Part shown: positions 24,184-34,362 of the stretch, one piece after another | Layout of the letters: every line of letters begins with the position of its first letter | Position numbering within the stretch: the stretch's first letter is position 1 | DNA from: an uncultured Bacteroidales bacterium | GTDB lineage: Bacteria > Bacteroidota > Bacteroidia > Bacteroidales > Paludibacteraceae | Assembly: GCA_900318245.1 (NCBI GenBank) | Contig: ONJT01000022.1 | Coordinates: 1-46,868, forward strand | Length of the DNA: 46,868 bases | Reading direction: 5' to 3' | The notes under the pieces: model-generated | Database searches by the model: none | What the model was told of the DNA's origin: nothing | Seen by the model: the letters and a program-made list of their open reading frames with translations, nothing else | Made by a program: the position numbers and the translations under genes

Positions 24184-25512
24184 ATGCTAAGCAAAATACG
24201 TGCATACCCGATGATTGTATTGCTGTTGCCATTGGTAGCAGCAATACTTCTTTTTGACCATTTTCGACCGTTTGTGCCGCAGACAGAAGAAACGGGTACA
24301 GAAGCGCAGCGGGAAGAGGTGAAGACGTACGGATTTGTGATTGAGAGTGCGCCGAAACCGACAGCCAAGTGCGAGCGGTTTGAGACGAAGGTGATAGGGA
24401 TGAAGGAGTTAGGGATGAGTGAGTTAGGGATTAGAGGCTTAGAGGTTTATTTGTATCTATTGCGAGATAGTACGCGGGCCTTGCCGAGTTGGGGTGATAC
24501 CGTAGTGGCGAAGACGCAGATTGAATGGTCGCGAAGGACGGGCAGAGCGTTCGCAGCGCGGTATAATCTTTTGCCGGCAAAGGAACATAAAGAGCCGTTG
24601 CAAGTGCGATTATACCGGCGCTTGGCAGCAGCCGGTTTAAGCGGGGATGAGTTGGCCACAACGGGTGCGTTGACGCTGGGTTATAAAGATGATATTGACC
24701 CGGAGATACGGCGGCAATTTCAGGCCTCCGGCGCTGCACATGTGCTGGCCGTGAGTGGTTTGCACACGGGTATTTTGTACGGGTTGGTATTGTGGCTTTT
24801 GACCTTAGGCGGACGCTTCAAACCGCTGTACGAGAACCGATTCGGGCGATGTGTGATTAGCGGAGTTGTTATTGCGGTGATGTGGGGCTACGCGTGGTTG
24901 ACGGGTATGACGCCTTCGGTAGTCCGGGCGGTGACGATGGTGACGATCTTTGAGACGGGAAGGATGCTGTACCGGCCGGCTTTTAGTCTGAATACCATCG
25001 CCGCAGCAGCGGTATTGATCTTGGCAGTGCGTCCGACGGATTTATGGAGCGTCAGCTTTCAGCTGAGTTTTGCAGCTACGGCAGCAATCGTAGTGATGGC
25101 AAAAAGCCTGACTCCTACCCTGCCTTCTAAGCAAGGATTTTTCAAACAAATCGGACTCTATTTTCTCGGGATTATCATCGTGTCTCTTGCGGCGCAGATA
25201 GGCACTTTACCTATCACGATGTTCTATTTCGGGCAAATCAGCTGTTATTTTCTGTTGACTAATCTGATTGTGTTACCACTCGCGACATTATTGGTTCCTT
25301 GCGGGCTGGCTACGATTGTCTTGGGCGGCAGTTGGTTGGGAACGATGATGGGCAAAATGACGTACGGTTTGGCATGGGCAATGAATCATTCGACGGGTTG
25401 GATAGAGCATCTTCCGGGCAGTACGGTCTCGGTGCATATCGGGTTAGGAATGGTTGTTGTGTATTACCTGATTTTTATTCTTTTTAGTACATTTCTTATT
25501 AAAAATCGCTGA
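24184..25512 (+). CDS. comEC: ComEC/Rec2-type DNA uptake channel, short form
   Basis: 442 residues with N-terminal hydrophobic segments and a typical competence-domain core: SGAAHVLAVSGLHTGILYGL (signature SGxxHLLAISGLH), TGMTPSVVRAVTMV, and many membrane spans to the end. In transformable bacteria ComEC passes single-stranded DNA across the inner membrane. Bacteroidota forms are often near 700 residues; this one has a shortened N-terminal region and no metallo-beta-lactamase tail. It follows rpe by 59 nt. A membrane-anchored helix-hairpin-helix protein encoded at 34355-35125 might be functionally related, but that is only a suggestion. Confidence 0.88.
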   Translation: MLSKIRAYPMIVLLLPLVAAILLFDHFRPFVPQTEETGTEAQREEVKTYGFVIESAPKPTAKCERFETKVIGMKELGMSELGIRGLEVYLYLLRDSTRALPSWGDTVVAKTQIEWSRRTGRAFAARYNLLPAKEHKEPLQVRLYRRLAAAGLSGDELATTGALTLGYKDDIDPEIRRQFQASGAAHVLAVSGLHTGILYGLVLWLLTLGGRFKPLYENRFGRCVISGVVIAVMWGYAWLTGMTPSVVRAVTMVTIFETGRMLYRPAFSLNTIAAAAVLILAVRPTDLWSVSFQLSFAATAAIVVMAKSLTPTLPSKQGFFKQIGLYFLGIIIVSLAAQIGTLPITMFYFGQISCYFLLTNLIVLPLATLLVPCGLATIVLGGSWLGTMMGKMTYGLAWAMNHSTGWIEHLPGSTVSVHIGLGMVVVYYLIFILFSTFLIKNR

Positions 25513-25537
25513 TTTGGTATAAAAATTGCATTTTTAT

Positions 25538-25568
25538 TTGTGTGGATGCAAAATTTTTTGTATCTTTG
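25538..25568 (+). promoter_or_regulatory. Promoter of the IgGFc-binding-type giant protein
   Basis: TTG (25538-25540), 20 nt, TATCTTTG (25561-25568). An AT-only hairpin ATAAAAAT-TGC-ATTTTTAT (25519-25537) lies directly upstream and may end the comEC transcript. Confidence 0.8.
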
Positions 25569-25604
25569 CGCCCTAAATGAATAATGTGCACGAACATGAG
25601 ACAC

Positions 25605-28600
25605 ATGCGTAAATTATCAGTACTGATATATGCCCTCTGTTTGGCCCTCGTTCTTCGGGCTCAGAAGACCTTAGCCGTTTCGCCGGTTACGAGTACCGAG
25701 GGTTATGATTTCTATGCCACTTTTTTGCCGAACGGAACCGCTCAGCGGAATGCTCCTGACTTGAAGTTGCAATTCTTGGTTAGTTCCCGAGAAGTGCCCG
25801 GTCATCCGGAGATCACGGAGAATACAGTGGTTGTGCAATGCGGTTCATTTCGTCAGGAATACCCCGTGGCGGTTAACTCCACGGAGGTCATCGACATGGA
25901 CGCGGATCTCGCTTATTGGGATATCACCCACGAGAAAGACAATGTAGAGATCCCGCTCACGTTAGGTGTGCACATCTATAGTAAGAACGGCGTGAAGATG
26001 ACCGTGTATGCGGTCAACCAGATTGGTACTACCGACAAGAGTCTTTCTTTGGACGGTTCGCATGTGCTGCCGAAACAAGCGCTGGGACACGAATATATCG
26101 TAGCTTGTAACAAAGAAGACAATATCGCAACGGAGTTTGTAGTTATGTCCACAGCGGCCGGTACGAATATTAAAATCCAGTTGCCGGATAACGTAAAAAC
26201 CAGCAAAGGAAGTACCGGCACACTGACGGCGACTTTCCCGCAGCCTTACCAGATTTATATTGTTCGCGCAACGGCTGATCCGGAAAACCCGGCGAATACC
26301 ATTGACTTATCCGGAGCAACGATCTGTACAGATCGGCCGGTAGCAGTATGGAGCGGAAACCAAACGGCCGTTTTCACCACCGACCTGCCGAATGCAACCT
26401 TCGACCATGCTTTTGAGCAATTATTGCCGATTGACCGCTGGGGCACGGAATTCATTGTGCCGTTGACAGGTCTTCATACGCAGATCAATAAAGTGGATAT
26501 CATCGCGCGGGACAACGACACCAAAGTGACGTTAACCACCGCCCAAGGACCACAGACGAAGGACAACATGCTCTCCGGAGAAAAGTGGTCGAGACTCATT
26601 GATGCGTACCACGTGCACGGCTTCGGTGCTACGTTGGAAGACAGTACGGTGGTTATCAAGGCAGACAAACCGATTCAGGTCAACCTCTTCACCTCCAGTG
26701 CCGTCTACAACGGATATCTGGTGAACAATATCCCGCAGTACCAAGGTGACCCGTCCATGACGATGATTACGCCGTTGGAACACTTGACGGACACCGCGGT
26801 ATTCGCAACGTATCAAAATCCGCTGAAAGAGATACAACCAATGAGTTATGAGTTGGTAGTGTGGGCAAAGAAAACGACCATTCCCACGCTCAAACGCAAC
26901 GGGACGGCCGTACCTCCGAGTTTGTTCAAGAACTTACCCGGCAATGTATACAGCGGTTATCAGTATGCCCGCATTCCTATTCCGAGTGAGGAAGAAGGTT
27001 ATCAGATTCTCACGGCTGCGGAGAAAGGTTTCGGCGGATATGTATACGGTTTGGAGAATAGTCAAGCGTGTCTCTACCCGATTGGCTACGACTGCACACC
27101 GGTGGAGGACTCATTGTTCCTCTCCAAGAAATACGAGCCAAAGGAAGTACATGGCGCAGATTTCAACACCAAGTATCCGGACAAAGCGAACGGCGGCGGT
27201 TGGTATCTGGACAAAGTAGTGCTGCCCAATATACCGACTCAATACGACACGATTTTCATATGCGACAGCACTAAATTGCGTTTCCCGGCTATCATCCATA
27301 ACGATTGGGACGCTATCAAGTGGGAAGTGATGCGTATCAATCAAAGTAACCAAGCGCGTACGGAATACACGCATGTGGACGACGCAACGCACAAGTACGA
27401 ATACCAAGAAGGCGGTCTAAGCAATCCGTTCCTCGAGACGAGGTTCTTCGTGTTGCCGGAGAAAGACAGATCAGCCAGACAGCGCCATCCGTATGAGGAC
27501 TTTGAGGTGCGTGCCATTCTATATCGCCAGCCTATTTTGTGCGATGAGACAGAGCAAGACAACTGGCAGAAAGACACACTGAGTACCATCGTGCGTACGT
27601 TCCGCAGTTACAACGACACCACCTGGCTTATCCGTTGTACCAACGATCCTGACATCGTAGAGCAAGACGGTAAATATTACATTAAGTTCTTCGTAAACCC
27701 GGAGACAAAAGAAAGTGTACTCACTCCGCTAGTAGTAGGAGAAAACGGAGTCGACGGAAATAGCGCTTTCACGCAATATTATACCACCGTCAACGGATGT
27801 GAGAATGATTCGATTGCCACGCTACGCGTGCTGCTTTGCCAGAGCGACGTGAAAGTATTGGACCTCGGTTATTTGTGTGAAGATGATCTGGCAGATGTCC
27901 CCGACCAACTCAAAGACAAGCAATTCGGCGATTTCTTCAAGAACTTTGATTTCCCCGGCACTTTTACCGCCTGCAAGAACAATGGCAATATAGGAGCTAA
28001 TGGCTGGACGTACTTGGGCGACAGTAAGTTGTATTGGCAGTTTGAAAGCACCGACATCATTCTCAAAACAGATTGTAGTGACAAGATGCAGGAGTGGATT
28101 GACAAGTACGGCGCTACGCTTCATTCATCGCGCAAAGTCCTCGGATGTGACAATTCGCTGAAACTGAGTTTCTATGTTTGGCCCATCAAGGAGTACATAC
28201 ACGATGACGAAACGACCTGTAATACGCGATTCACATGGTCTCTTGACTACAACTGGTACGACGGACGCTTTACCAAGCACATAGACATTCCCTATCAAGT
28301 CGGTGTAGACGGTATACATGAGGGAACGAATGTATGTGTATATAATCACCCGAGAGCCACCTATCCTGCCGGTACCAGTTTCTCCGGGTGTGTCGGTGAA
28401 CGCCATATCCTACACCTCACCTTCCTCCACCACGATGAGACGCGTATCAAGGAGAAGGAGTTATGTAAAGATGATCCTCTATTGATTGTCGACAAGCGTT
28501 CTGACCGTGACATTAAGGACGAAACCTTTGAATGGGTCTTCAACCCGAGAGATTCTCTAACGGGAGTTGTGTATTACAGCCCCGAGATAGAATGTGTCAA

Positions 28601-31600
28601 CTCGGATGGTTGTCCGTATATTATCCAATACAAGGTGACGGTTAACCCGGTAGAGACTCATTACGACACGGTTGTATATTGCTACGATGACGGCACGCAA
28701 ATAGAACATAAATGGCCGGAGCACTCTCCGTTCTGGGCCTATGAAAAAGGCAAGCCTAACACCAGGAAGCGTTACCACAACGAGACCAATCCGCTGCGTA
28801 TCAATCGCTCCAAGACTGCGCGTATCGTTTACGAACTGGCGGATACGATTGTGGACATTCCTTGCCATAGAATTTATTATCAGACGGTTATCCTTCAGCC
28901 CATATACGAGACCAAGGAGACCTACACGCCTATCTCGACCCAACAATGGTTTGAGTGGCACGGCGTGATCTGGGCCGGAGAGAGAGTGCTTACCGACACC
29001 ATCCCGAACCCCGGGGGCAAGCCCATCGCCGTGCTCCAAGAATACGGAGTGGTACCGGAAGGATGGACCGTAGTTCCGGGCAAGAATATGTATACGTTGA
29101 CAACGACCATCACCACTCGCCCCTATACGCGCGATGACGGTGCGTTGACGGATGTCTGCGACTCGACAGTGACTTTGCAGGTTCCGGTAGCGGACGTACA
29201 AGAGGAGCATACGTACGCATGGGCTTGTAGCAACGAGACACCCTATACATGGCAAGCCGGAGATACCATTATCTCTGTGGACCTGCAGGACTACTATACT
29301 GATTTGAGTGAGTTACCGAAAACCGTCCGGTTAGAGGAACATCGTAAGACTGTTTCTCCTCCTTGGCCGGTAGCAGGTCTGGATGCGCATTTCTATCGAC
29401 ACTTGACGATTTATCCGGCTTATGTCACGACGGAAGATACTACTTTGTGCCAAGTTCCAGGAGAGACGAGAACATTCAAAGGTATCGAATTCTCCGTAGA
29501 CAAAGATACCGTATTGATATCCGGTAATGACTTAAAGACCAAAACGAAGTATTGGACAGACCCTGAAACCGGCGATCAGGAACCGGTAGAATGCGATAGT
29601 ATCGAGGGCGTACGTATGTTCGTGCTTCCTATTTACCGGGAGGATGCCAACAAAGATCGCTCCACGTATGAGCGCACGCTCTATACGTATGACACGCTGC
29701 GTTTCTTCACGAATCCGCAAGTGCTCTTTGTAGGTCAGGACTTCTTCCTCACCCATCCGAGCATAAAGAACCTGGAGGAACTCAAGACTGTGGCGAAAGT
29801 GGACTCTGCGGTCATCATCACGGAGGAACTTATAGAGAAGGAAACAGCAGGTGCCTTAAGTGGTATCTATCATAGTTCACAACTCTCCGACGGAACACAG
29901 GGAAGTATATCTTGCGATAGTACGACCTTCCTGAATATCACGGTAAACAAGACAAGTATCTTACCCGCCATCAATCTGGGTGATAACGGCGATGTGATGG
30001 ATGAAGGAGTAACCGAACCGTGGCATTTTGGCGGCGACACGACCGTAGCGCGCGCGGATGGCACACGCTACCATACGTTCGCCTATACGACAGGAGATTA
30101 CTTCCGCTACTACTACGACGAGAACGGAAATGTCATCGACGAGGTCGATTATTTCGACCCCTCCACTAACCGTGGTAGCCGAGACTATCACTATAACGCG
30201 GACGGTACGCGCACCTACCTGCTGATAGACACTGTACTGAATGCTGACGGTTCTTTCGAGGTGTTTGTGCAAAATGTAACCGTCTATCCAACCTATTTGG
30301 TAAATGCGAACGTAAGCGAAAGTCTTGGTACCGTTGAGGTGTGCGCAAGCGACACCTATCATTGGGTAGGTCACAGAGATATTGTCGTTAGCGAACAGGT
30401 TTTGAAAAATCGGCATGCAACAGCAACCGATACCTTATGCGCTAAGCAATATCTGAGCCGCGGTATCTGCGTCGACTCTATCTGTATATTAGACTTGGTA
30501 GTCTTCGGCGACGGAGTGGTACGTGAGCCTAAGAACAGGTGCTTCAACGATCCTAAATGGGCCCCGGATTGGAAACGGGATTCCGTGTGCTATAAGGCAG
30601 GAACAACGGTTCCGGATACTATACGTAACATCATACAGCCGCAAGACCCAACCGTCACATGTATCGACACCCGTGAAGTCATCGTTAGTTACACTCCTGC
30701 TTACGGTGTATGGCCTTGCGAGGGTGACGAAGCCGATTTGAGACGCTTCCGAGCCATCTATATCGAGCCGTATACCTATGACACGATGGTATGCTATAAC
30801 GACGATGATTTCCACTGGCTGTTGCGCAATGGTGAAGAGCATATCCCGAGCAACTTATACTTGTTCGACAGTGCAGGCAATCCGATCAATCGTTATACAG
30901 ACGCGAAAGGCAATGCGACAAACAAGGTGTCGGGCAATATCGTTCCCACGGACTTGGAAATCGGCCATTCATACATCGTACGCGATAGCTTGAAGACGGT
31001 AGCATGTTTCTGCGACTCCGTGCTCACGCTCTACTATGAGATCCTCGAATCGCTGCCGCCTATCACCATGAGCACTACGATATGCGAAGGCGAGACTTAC
31101 CAATTCGGCGATACTATCTTAAGCACTGCTGGCACATACGTGAGGTTTGTTCAAGAGGAGGGCAAGCCATGTAAGACCAAAACCACACTTACCCTCTCCG
31201 TAGTGAAGTCCTCGCAGATCACCGTCGAGCCTACTCCCGTATGCTTCGGCGAAGCAAATACCGAAGCAACCTATGCCATTCGCTATTCGTACAAGGGCGG
31301 TCACCCGACGAGTTTCAGCATCCAGTACGCCGATGATGCACACGAGATTGGCTTCGTGGATATCATTGACCAGGCTATCGTTCGTCCGGAGAGCGAATGG
31401 AAAGTAGACTCGGTATACGCACTCGACCTGCCGATTCCGCAACTCGAAACACGTGAAGACTATCCGACGCCCGGTGTTTATCATGCAACCATCAGTTTCC
31501 AGAACGGCACTTGCTCCGGCGCAGGTCAGATGACCTATGATATCGAGGTGAAAGTGAACTACCCAGCATGGGTGATGGTTCAACGCCATGGTGACCTGAT

Positions 31601-32159
31601 TGTCTTGCTGGATGAGAACAACAACGGCGGTTACGCATGGAACGGCTTCCAGTGGTATCGCAACGGACAAAAGATGTTCGGATACACCAAGCCATATCTC
31701 TATGTGCCGGAAGGTCTGATATACGACTCGGAGCAAACCGCGGAATACCACGTCGTGCTCACTGAGACGGATATCACCGGCGCTGTGATCAGTTCCGAAC
31801 CCACCTGTCCGATCGTCGTAAAAGCCATGCCGAACTCCTCGACAGACCCGGGCAAAGACCATGGTCCTTCGAGTGACTATATTGCCGTAACGCCTACCTG
31901 CGTTCCGCGCGGAGGATCCATACACATCCTCTCGCTCAACGAGAACAGCAGCGGCGAGTACCGCATCAACACCGTGGATGGTCAGTTCATCTCCAAAGGC
32001 ACATACCACGGCCAGTCCACACCGGTGTCCATACCGTCCGTAGAAGGAATGTATATCGTTCAGGTATGGTCGTCGGATAAGGAGTCAAAAGAATCATATA
32101 GAGCCATTAAAGTAATCGTAAAAGACACATGTCCAAACTGCGACAAATCATCGTTCTAA
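25605..32159 (+). CDS. Giant secreted protein with IgGFc-binding-type N-terminal region
   Basis: About 2,184 residues. In-frame ATGs at 25584, 25596 and 25605 are possible; the last gives the cleanest signal peptide (MRKLSVLIYALCLALVLRAQ). Residues of about 100-480 match the IgGFc-binding family pattern (CTDRPVAVWSGNQTAVF, DHAFEQLLPIDRWGTEFIVP, PSMTMITPLEHLTDTAVF). A long series of Cys- and Asp-rich beta modules follows with many C-D-S/T and 'ICEGETYQFG'-like motifs. A C-terminal beta domain (RINTVDGQFISKGTYHGQST ... GMYIVQVWSSD) resembles the type A sorting domain of type IX secretion cargo. An unusual CPNCDKSSF end follows. It is probably cell-surface displayed. It overlaps the next gene, an outer-membrane barrel, by 31 nt, which suggests a pair. 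The ligand is unknown. Confidence 0.85.
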   Translation: MRKLSVLIYALCLALVLRAQKTLAVSPVTSTEGYDFYATFLPNGTAQRNAPDLKLQFLVSSREVPGHPEITENTVVVQCGSFRQEYPVAVNSTEVIDMDADLAYWDITHEKDNVEIPLTLGVHIYSKNGVKMTVYAVNQIGTTDKSLSLDGSHVLPKQALGHEYIVACNKEDNIATEFVVMSTAAGTNIKIQLPDNVKTSKGSTGTLTATFPQPYQIYIVRATADPENPANTIDLSGATICTDRPVAVWSGNQTAVFTTDLPNATFDHAFEQLLPIDRWGTEFIVPLTGLHTQINKVDIIARDNDTKVTLTTAQGPQTKDNMLSGEKWSRLIDAYHVHGFGATLEDSTVVIKADKPIQVNLFTSSAVYNGYLVNNIPQYQGDPSMTMITPLEHLTDTAVFATYQNPLKEIQPMSYELVVWAKKTTIPTLKRNGTAVPPSLFKNLPGNVYSGYQYARIPIPSEEEGYQILTAAEKGFGGYVYGLENSQACLYPIGYDCTPVEDSLFLSKKYEPKEVHGADFNTKYPDKANGGGWYLDKVVLPNIPTQYDTIFICDSTKLRFPAIIHNDWDAIKWEVMRINQSNQARTEYTHVDDATHKYEYQEGGLSNPFLETRFFVLPEKDRSARQRHPYEDFEVRAILYRQPILCDETEQDNWQKDTLSTIVRTFRSYNDTTWLIRCTNDPDIVEQDGKYYIKFFVNPETKESVLTPLVVGENGVDGNSAFTQYYTTVNGCENDSIATLRVLLCQSDVKVLDLGYLCEDDLADVPDQLKDKQFGDFFKNFDFPGTFTACKNNGNIGANGWTYLGDSKLYWQFESTDIILKTDCSDKMQEWIDKYGATLHSSRKVLGCDNSLKLSFYVWPIKEYIHDDETTCNTRFTWSLDYNWYDGRFTKHIDIPYQVGVDGIHEGTNVCVYNHPRATYPAGTSFSGCVGERHILHLTFLHHDETRIKEKELCKDDPLLIVDKRSDRDIKDETFEWVFNPRDSLTGVVYYSPEIECVNSDGCPYIIQYKVTVNPVETHYDTVVYCYDDGTQIEHKWPEHSPFWAYEKGKPNTRKRYHNETNPLRINRSKTARIVYELADTIVDIPCHRIYYQTVILQPIYETKETYTPISTQQWFEWHGVIWAGERVLTDTIPNPGGKPIAVLQEYGVVPEGWTVVPGKNMYTLTTTITTRPYTRDDGALTDVCDSTVTLQVPVADVQEEHTYAWACSNETPYTWQAGDTIISVDLQDYYTDLSELPKTVRLEEHRKTVSPPWPVAGLDAHFYRHLTIYPAYVTTEDTTLCQVPGETRTFKGIEFSVDKDTVLISGNDLKTKTKYWTDPETGDQEPVECDSIEGVRMFVLPIYREDANKDRSTYERTLYTYDTLRFFTNPQVLFVGQDFFLTHPSIKNLEELKTVAKVDSAVIITEELIEKETAGALSGIYHSSQLSDGTQGSISCDSTTFLNITVNKTSILPAINLGDNGDVMDEGVTEPWHFGGDTTVARADGTRYHTFAYTTGDYFRYYYDENGNVIDEVDYFDPSTNRGSRDYHYNADGTRTYLLIDTVLNADGSFEVFVQNVTVYPTYLVNANVSESLGTVEVCASDTYHWVGHRDIVVSEQVLKNRHATATDTLCAKQYLSRGICVDSICILDLVVFGDGVVREPKNRCFNDPKWAPDWKRDSVCYKAGTTVPDTIRNIIQPQDPTVTCIDTREVIVSYTPAYGVWPCEGDEADLRRFRAIYIEPYTYDTMVCYNDDDFHWLLRNGEEHIPSNLYLFDSAGNPINRYTDAKGNATNKVSGNIVPTDLEIGHSYIVRDSLKTVACFCDSVLTLYYEILESLPPITMSTTICEGETYQFGDTILSTAGTYVRFVQEEGKPCKTKTTLTLSVVKSSQITVEPTPVCFGEANTEATYAIRYSYKGGHPTSFSIQYADDAHEIGFVDIIDQAIVRPESEWKVDSVYALDLPIPQLETREDYPTPGVYHATISFQNGTCSGAGQMTYDIEVKVNYPAWVMVQRHGDLIVLLDENNNGGYAWNGFQWYRNGQKMFGYTKPYLYVPEGLIYDSEQTAEYHVVLTETDITGAVISSEPTCPIVVKAMPNSSTDPGKDHGPSSDYIAVTPTCVPRGGSIHILSLNENSSGEYRINTVDGQFISKGTYHGQSTPVSIPSVEGMYIVQVWSSDKESKESYRAIKVIVKDTCPNCDKSSF

Positions 32160-33307
32160 GCCTCTGCCTCGCCTCTATTGCGACATGGGGGCAGAACCGC
32201 TATTCCACATCCTCCAAGGCGGAGAGAAACCTCTCGAAAGTGAAAGGCTTCTCCGCTAGGGATGCGAATAAGACACGGAACTCGCTTGGCCTGCATTCCA
32301 CCACATATACCGGATCGGGCCACTACCTCGGTTTCTCTGTAGATGGAGGTTGGAGTACATTCCTGTCTAATATTCAAGGAGTTCAAAGTACGCCGGGCGG
32401 ATGGGCCGCTAACGGCAAGTTCCTATATGAGTTCCACGTCAAGAACTTCTTCTTGCAAACCGGTGTCGGTGTGGGGATTCAGCATGTGACCACACCGCTT
32501 AAGGCAGAAAGTATTCCGGCGAGTGCGTCCACATTCCTCAATGGATTCTCCAATCCGGATATCGGGAAACGCTATCCGATGACCGACCCCTACGACGGTA
32601 TGCCGTTTAACATGAAGCATGTCTTCGGCGAACGCAGCGACATGGCGGAACTCTATTACGCCCAACTGCCTATCAACTTCGGTTATTATATCTCCGGTCA
32701 AGGCGGTGTGGGTTATGTGATGCTCGGCGCGCAAGTCAACTACGCCTTCGGCGGAAAGACACGCATCAATGCCACCTGTACCTCGCGTGCGGTCTTCGAC
32801 GATTATATGGGTGTTTTTGAGGAAATGGATAATCATGGCTTCCGCAAAGATGTACCGCTCTCTGCCGACGGAGGTAAACTGCCGATTCGCTTGGGTAAAA
32901 CCGGTGTCGAGAATCTCGATATTATCGGTCACCTCGAAGGCGGCTACGAGTTCAACACCTATGAGGTGATTCAGCAATACCGCACCAGCAAGTCCGATAA
33001 CTTAGACTGCCGCATGCGTATCGCGGCCTTTATCGACATCAGTCTGCCCAACATCAGCCCCAACGGGACCAATAAACTATACGATCTCAACATCAACGAA
33101 GCCGAGACCGATCCGGCAAAGATAGAGGCACAACAACGCGGACTGTATGATTTCCATACCTTCAAGATGAATCACGTCTTCACGACGGATGTCGCTAACG
33201 GCAATCAACTCTGGGTGCGTAATCTCACTGTCGGCGTACGCTTTACGGTTCTCTTTAGTTTAAAGGCACAACAGCGTTGTATCCTTTGCGACCCGTGGCG
33301 ACACTAA
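32129..33307 (+). CDS. Outer-membrane beta-barrel protein, partner of the giant protein
   Basis: 392 residues with a signal peptide (MSKLRQIIVLSLCLASIATW, cleaved near GQ). A series of alternating amphipathic strands rich in Gly and aromatics follows (HYLGFSVDGGWSTF, FFLQTGVGVGIQHV, YYAQLPINFGYYIS, GVGYVMLGAQVNYAF) to the end (VGVRFTVLF). This is typical of Bacteroidota 8- to 12-stranded barrels. The start lies inside the 3' end of the giant gene (31-nt overlap), so translation is probably coupled. PorP/SprF-like proteins often follow giant surface proteins in this phylum, but I do not see enough similarity to use that name. Role as anchor or export partner is inferred. Confidence 0.8.
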   Translation: MSKLRQIIVLSLCLASIATWGQNRYSTSSKAERNLSKVKGFSARDANKTRNSLGLHSTTYTGSGHYLGFSVDGGWSTFLSNIQGVQSTPGGWAANGKFLYEFHVKNFFLQTGVGVGIQHVTTPLKAESIPASASTFLNGFSNPDIGKRYPMTDPYDGMPFNMKHVFGERSDMAELYYAQLPINFGYYISGQGGVGYVMLGAQVNYAFGGKTRINATCTSRAVFDDYMGVFEEMDNHGFRKDVPLSADGGKLPIRLGKTGVENLDIIGHLEGGYEFNTYEVIQQYRTSKSDNLDCRMRIAAFIDISLPNISPNGTNKLYDLNINEAETDPAKIEAQQRGLYDFHTFKMNHVFTTDVANGNQLWVRNLTVGVRFTVLFSLKAQQRCILCDPWRH

Positions 33308-34362
33308 CTCTCTCCGAACTATGCGCCCTCATCGGTGAAGCGCTGGACGACAGTCTGGCCGCTTCGTACTGGGTGAAAGCCGAGATCAGCAGCCTCAGCG
33401 AACGCGGAGGCCACATGTATCTGGACCTCATTGAAGGAAAGTCCGCGAAGATGCGGGCCACCTGTTGGGCCGGAACAAAAGAGATGCTCACGACCTATTT
33501 TGAGTCGGAGACAGGGCAAGCGCTGCAACCGGGCATGTCGGTGCTCGTAGAAGTGGAGATACAGTACCACGCCGTTTATGGATTGAGTCTCTCTATCATC
33601 GGCATCGACCCGAGTTACACACTCGGCGACCTCGCACGGCAAAGGCAACAGACGATTGCCCAACTGCAGAAAGACGGACTCTTAGACGCCCAGCAATTAC
33701 TCCCCTTGCCTACTCTCATTCGCCGCATCGCCGTTATCTCTTCGCCGAAAGCGGCCGGTTACGAAGACTTCAAGCATCAGTTAGAAGCTTCTCCTTATTC
33801 TTTCCTTCTATCCCTTTTCGGGGCTACGATGCAAGGCGAAGGGGCTGCTCCTTCCATCATCGCGGCGCTGGATGAGATAGACAGTCAGGCTTTCGATGCC
33901 GTAGTCATCATTCGTGGCGGAGGAGCCACAGCGGATCTCAGTTGTTTTGACGACTATACCCTCTGCGCCGTGTGTGCGCAGTGCGAGCTGCCGGTACTGA
34001 CCGGCATCGGTCACACCCGTGACATATCGGTCTTGGATCTGGTGGCGCACGAAGCGCTGAAGACTCCTACGGCCGTTGCCGAATGGCTTATTCATCGGAT
34101 GGATGCGCAGATGGACCGCCTCGCAGATCTATTCATTCGCTTGCACCGCACGGCAGAACGGCAGATTCTTGTTCGCCAACATCGCGTAGAACTCTTAGAG
34201 CAACGTTTAGCGGCATGTAACCCCGAACGCATCTATCAACGCGGGTACAGTCTCTTGACCAAAGACGGAAAAATCATTCGTTCTATCGCGGAACTGCAAC
34301 CGGGCGATCAGGTCACTTCGCATCTTGCGGATGGAACGGCAGAGATGACAGTCAATGGCTAA
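33295..34362 (+). CDS. xseA: Exodeoxyribonuclease VII large subunit
   Basis: About 355 residues. There is no ATG near the expected start. The GTG at 33295 gives VATLTLSELCALIGEAL, close to the conserved XseA beginning; TTG at 33277 is an alternative. Both overlap the previous gene's stop. There is an OB-fold N-terminal domain (YWVKAEISSLSERGGHMYLDLIE), then the catalytic XseA core (RIAVISSPKAAGYEDFKHQL, VVIIRGGGATADLSCFDDY, LPVLTGIGHTRDISVLDLVAHEALKTPTA). The C-terminal coiled coil is short. With XseB it degrades single-stranded DNA to oligonucleotides. No xseB gene is next to it. The link to surface-protein genes upstream is only by overlap. Confidence 0.94.
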   Translation: MATLTLSELCALIGEALDDSLAASYWVKAEISSLSERGGHMYLDLIEGKSAKMRATCWAGTKEMLTTYFESETGQALQPGMSVLVEVEIQYHAVYGLSLSIIGIDPSYTLGDLARQRQQTIAQLQKDGLLDAQQLLPLPTLIRRIAVISSPKAAGYEDFKHQLEASPYSFLLSLFGATMQGEGAAPSIIAALDEIDSQAFDAVVIIRGGGATADLSCFDDYTLCAVCAQCELPVLTGIGHTRDISVLDLVAHEALKTPTAVAEWLIHRMDAQMDRLADLFIRLHRTAERQILVRQHRVELLEQRLAACNPERIYQRGYSLLTKDGKIIRSIAELQPGDQVTSHLADGTAEMTVNG

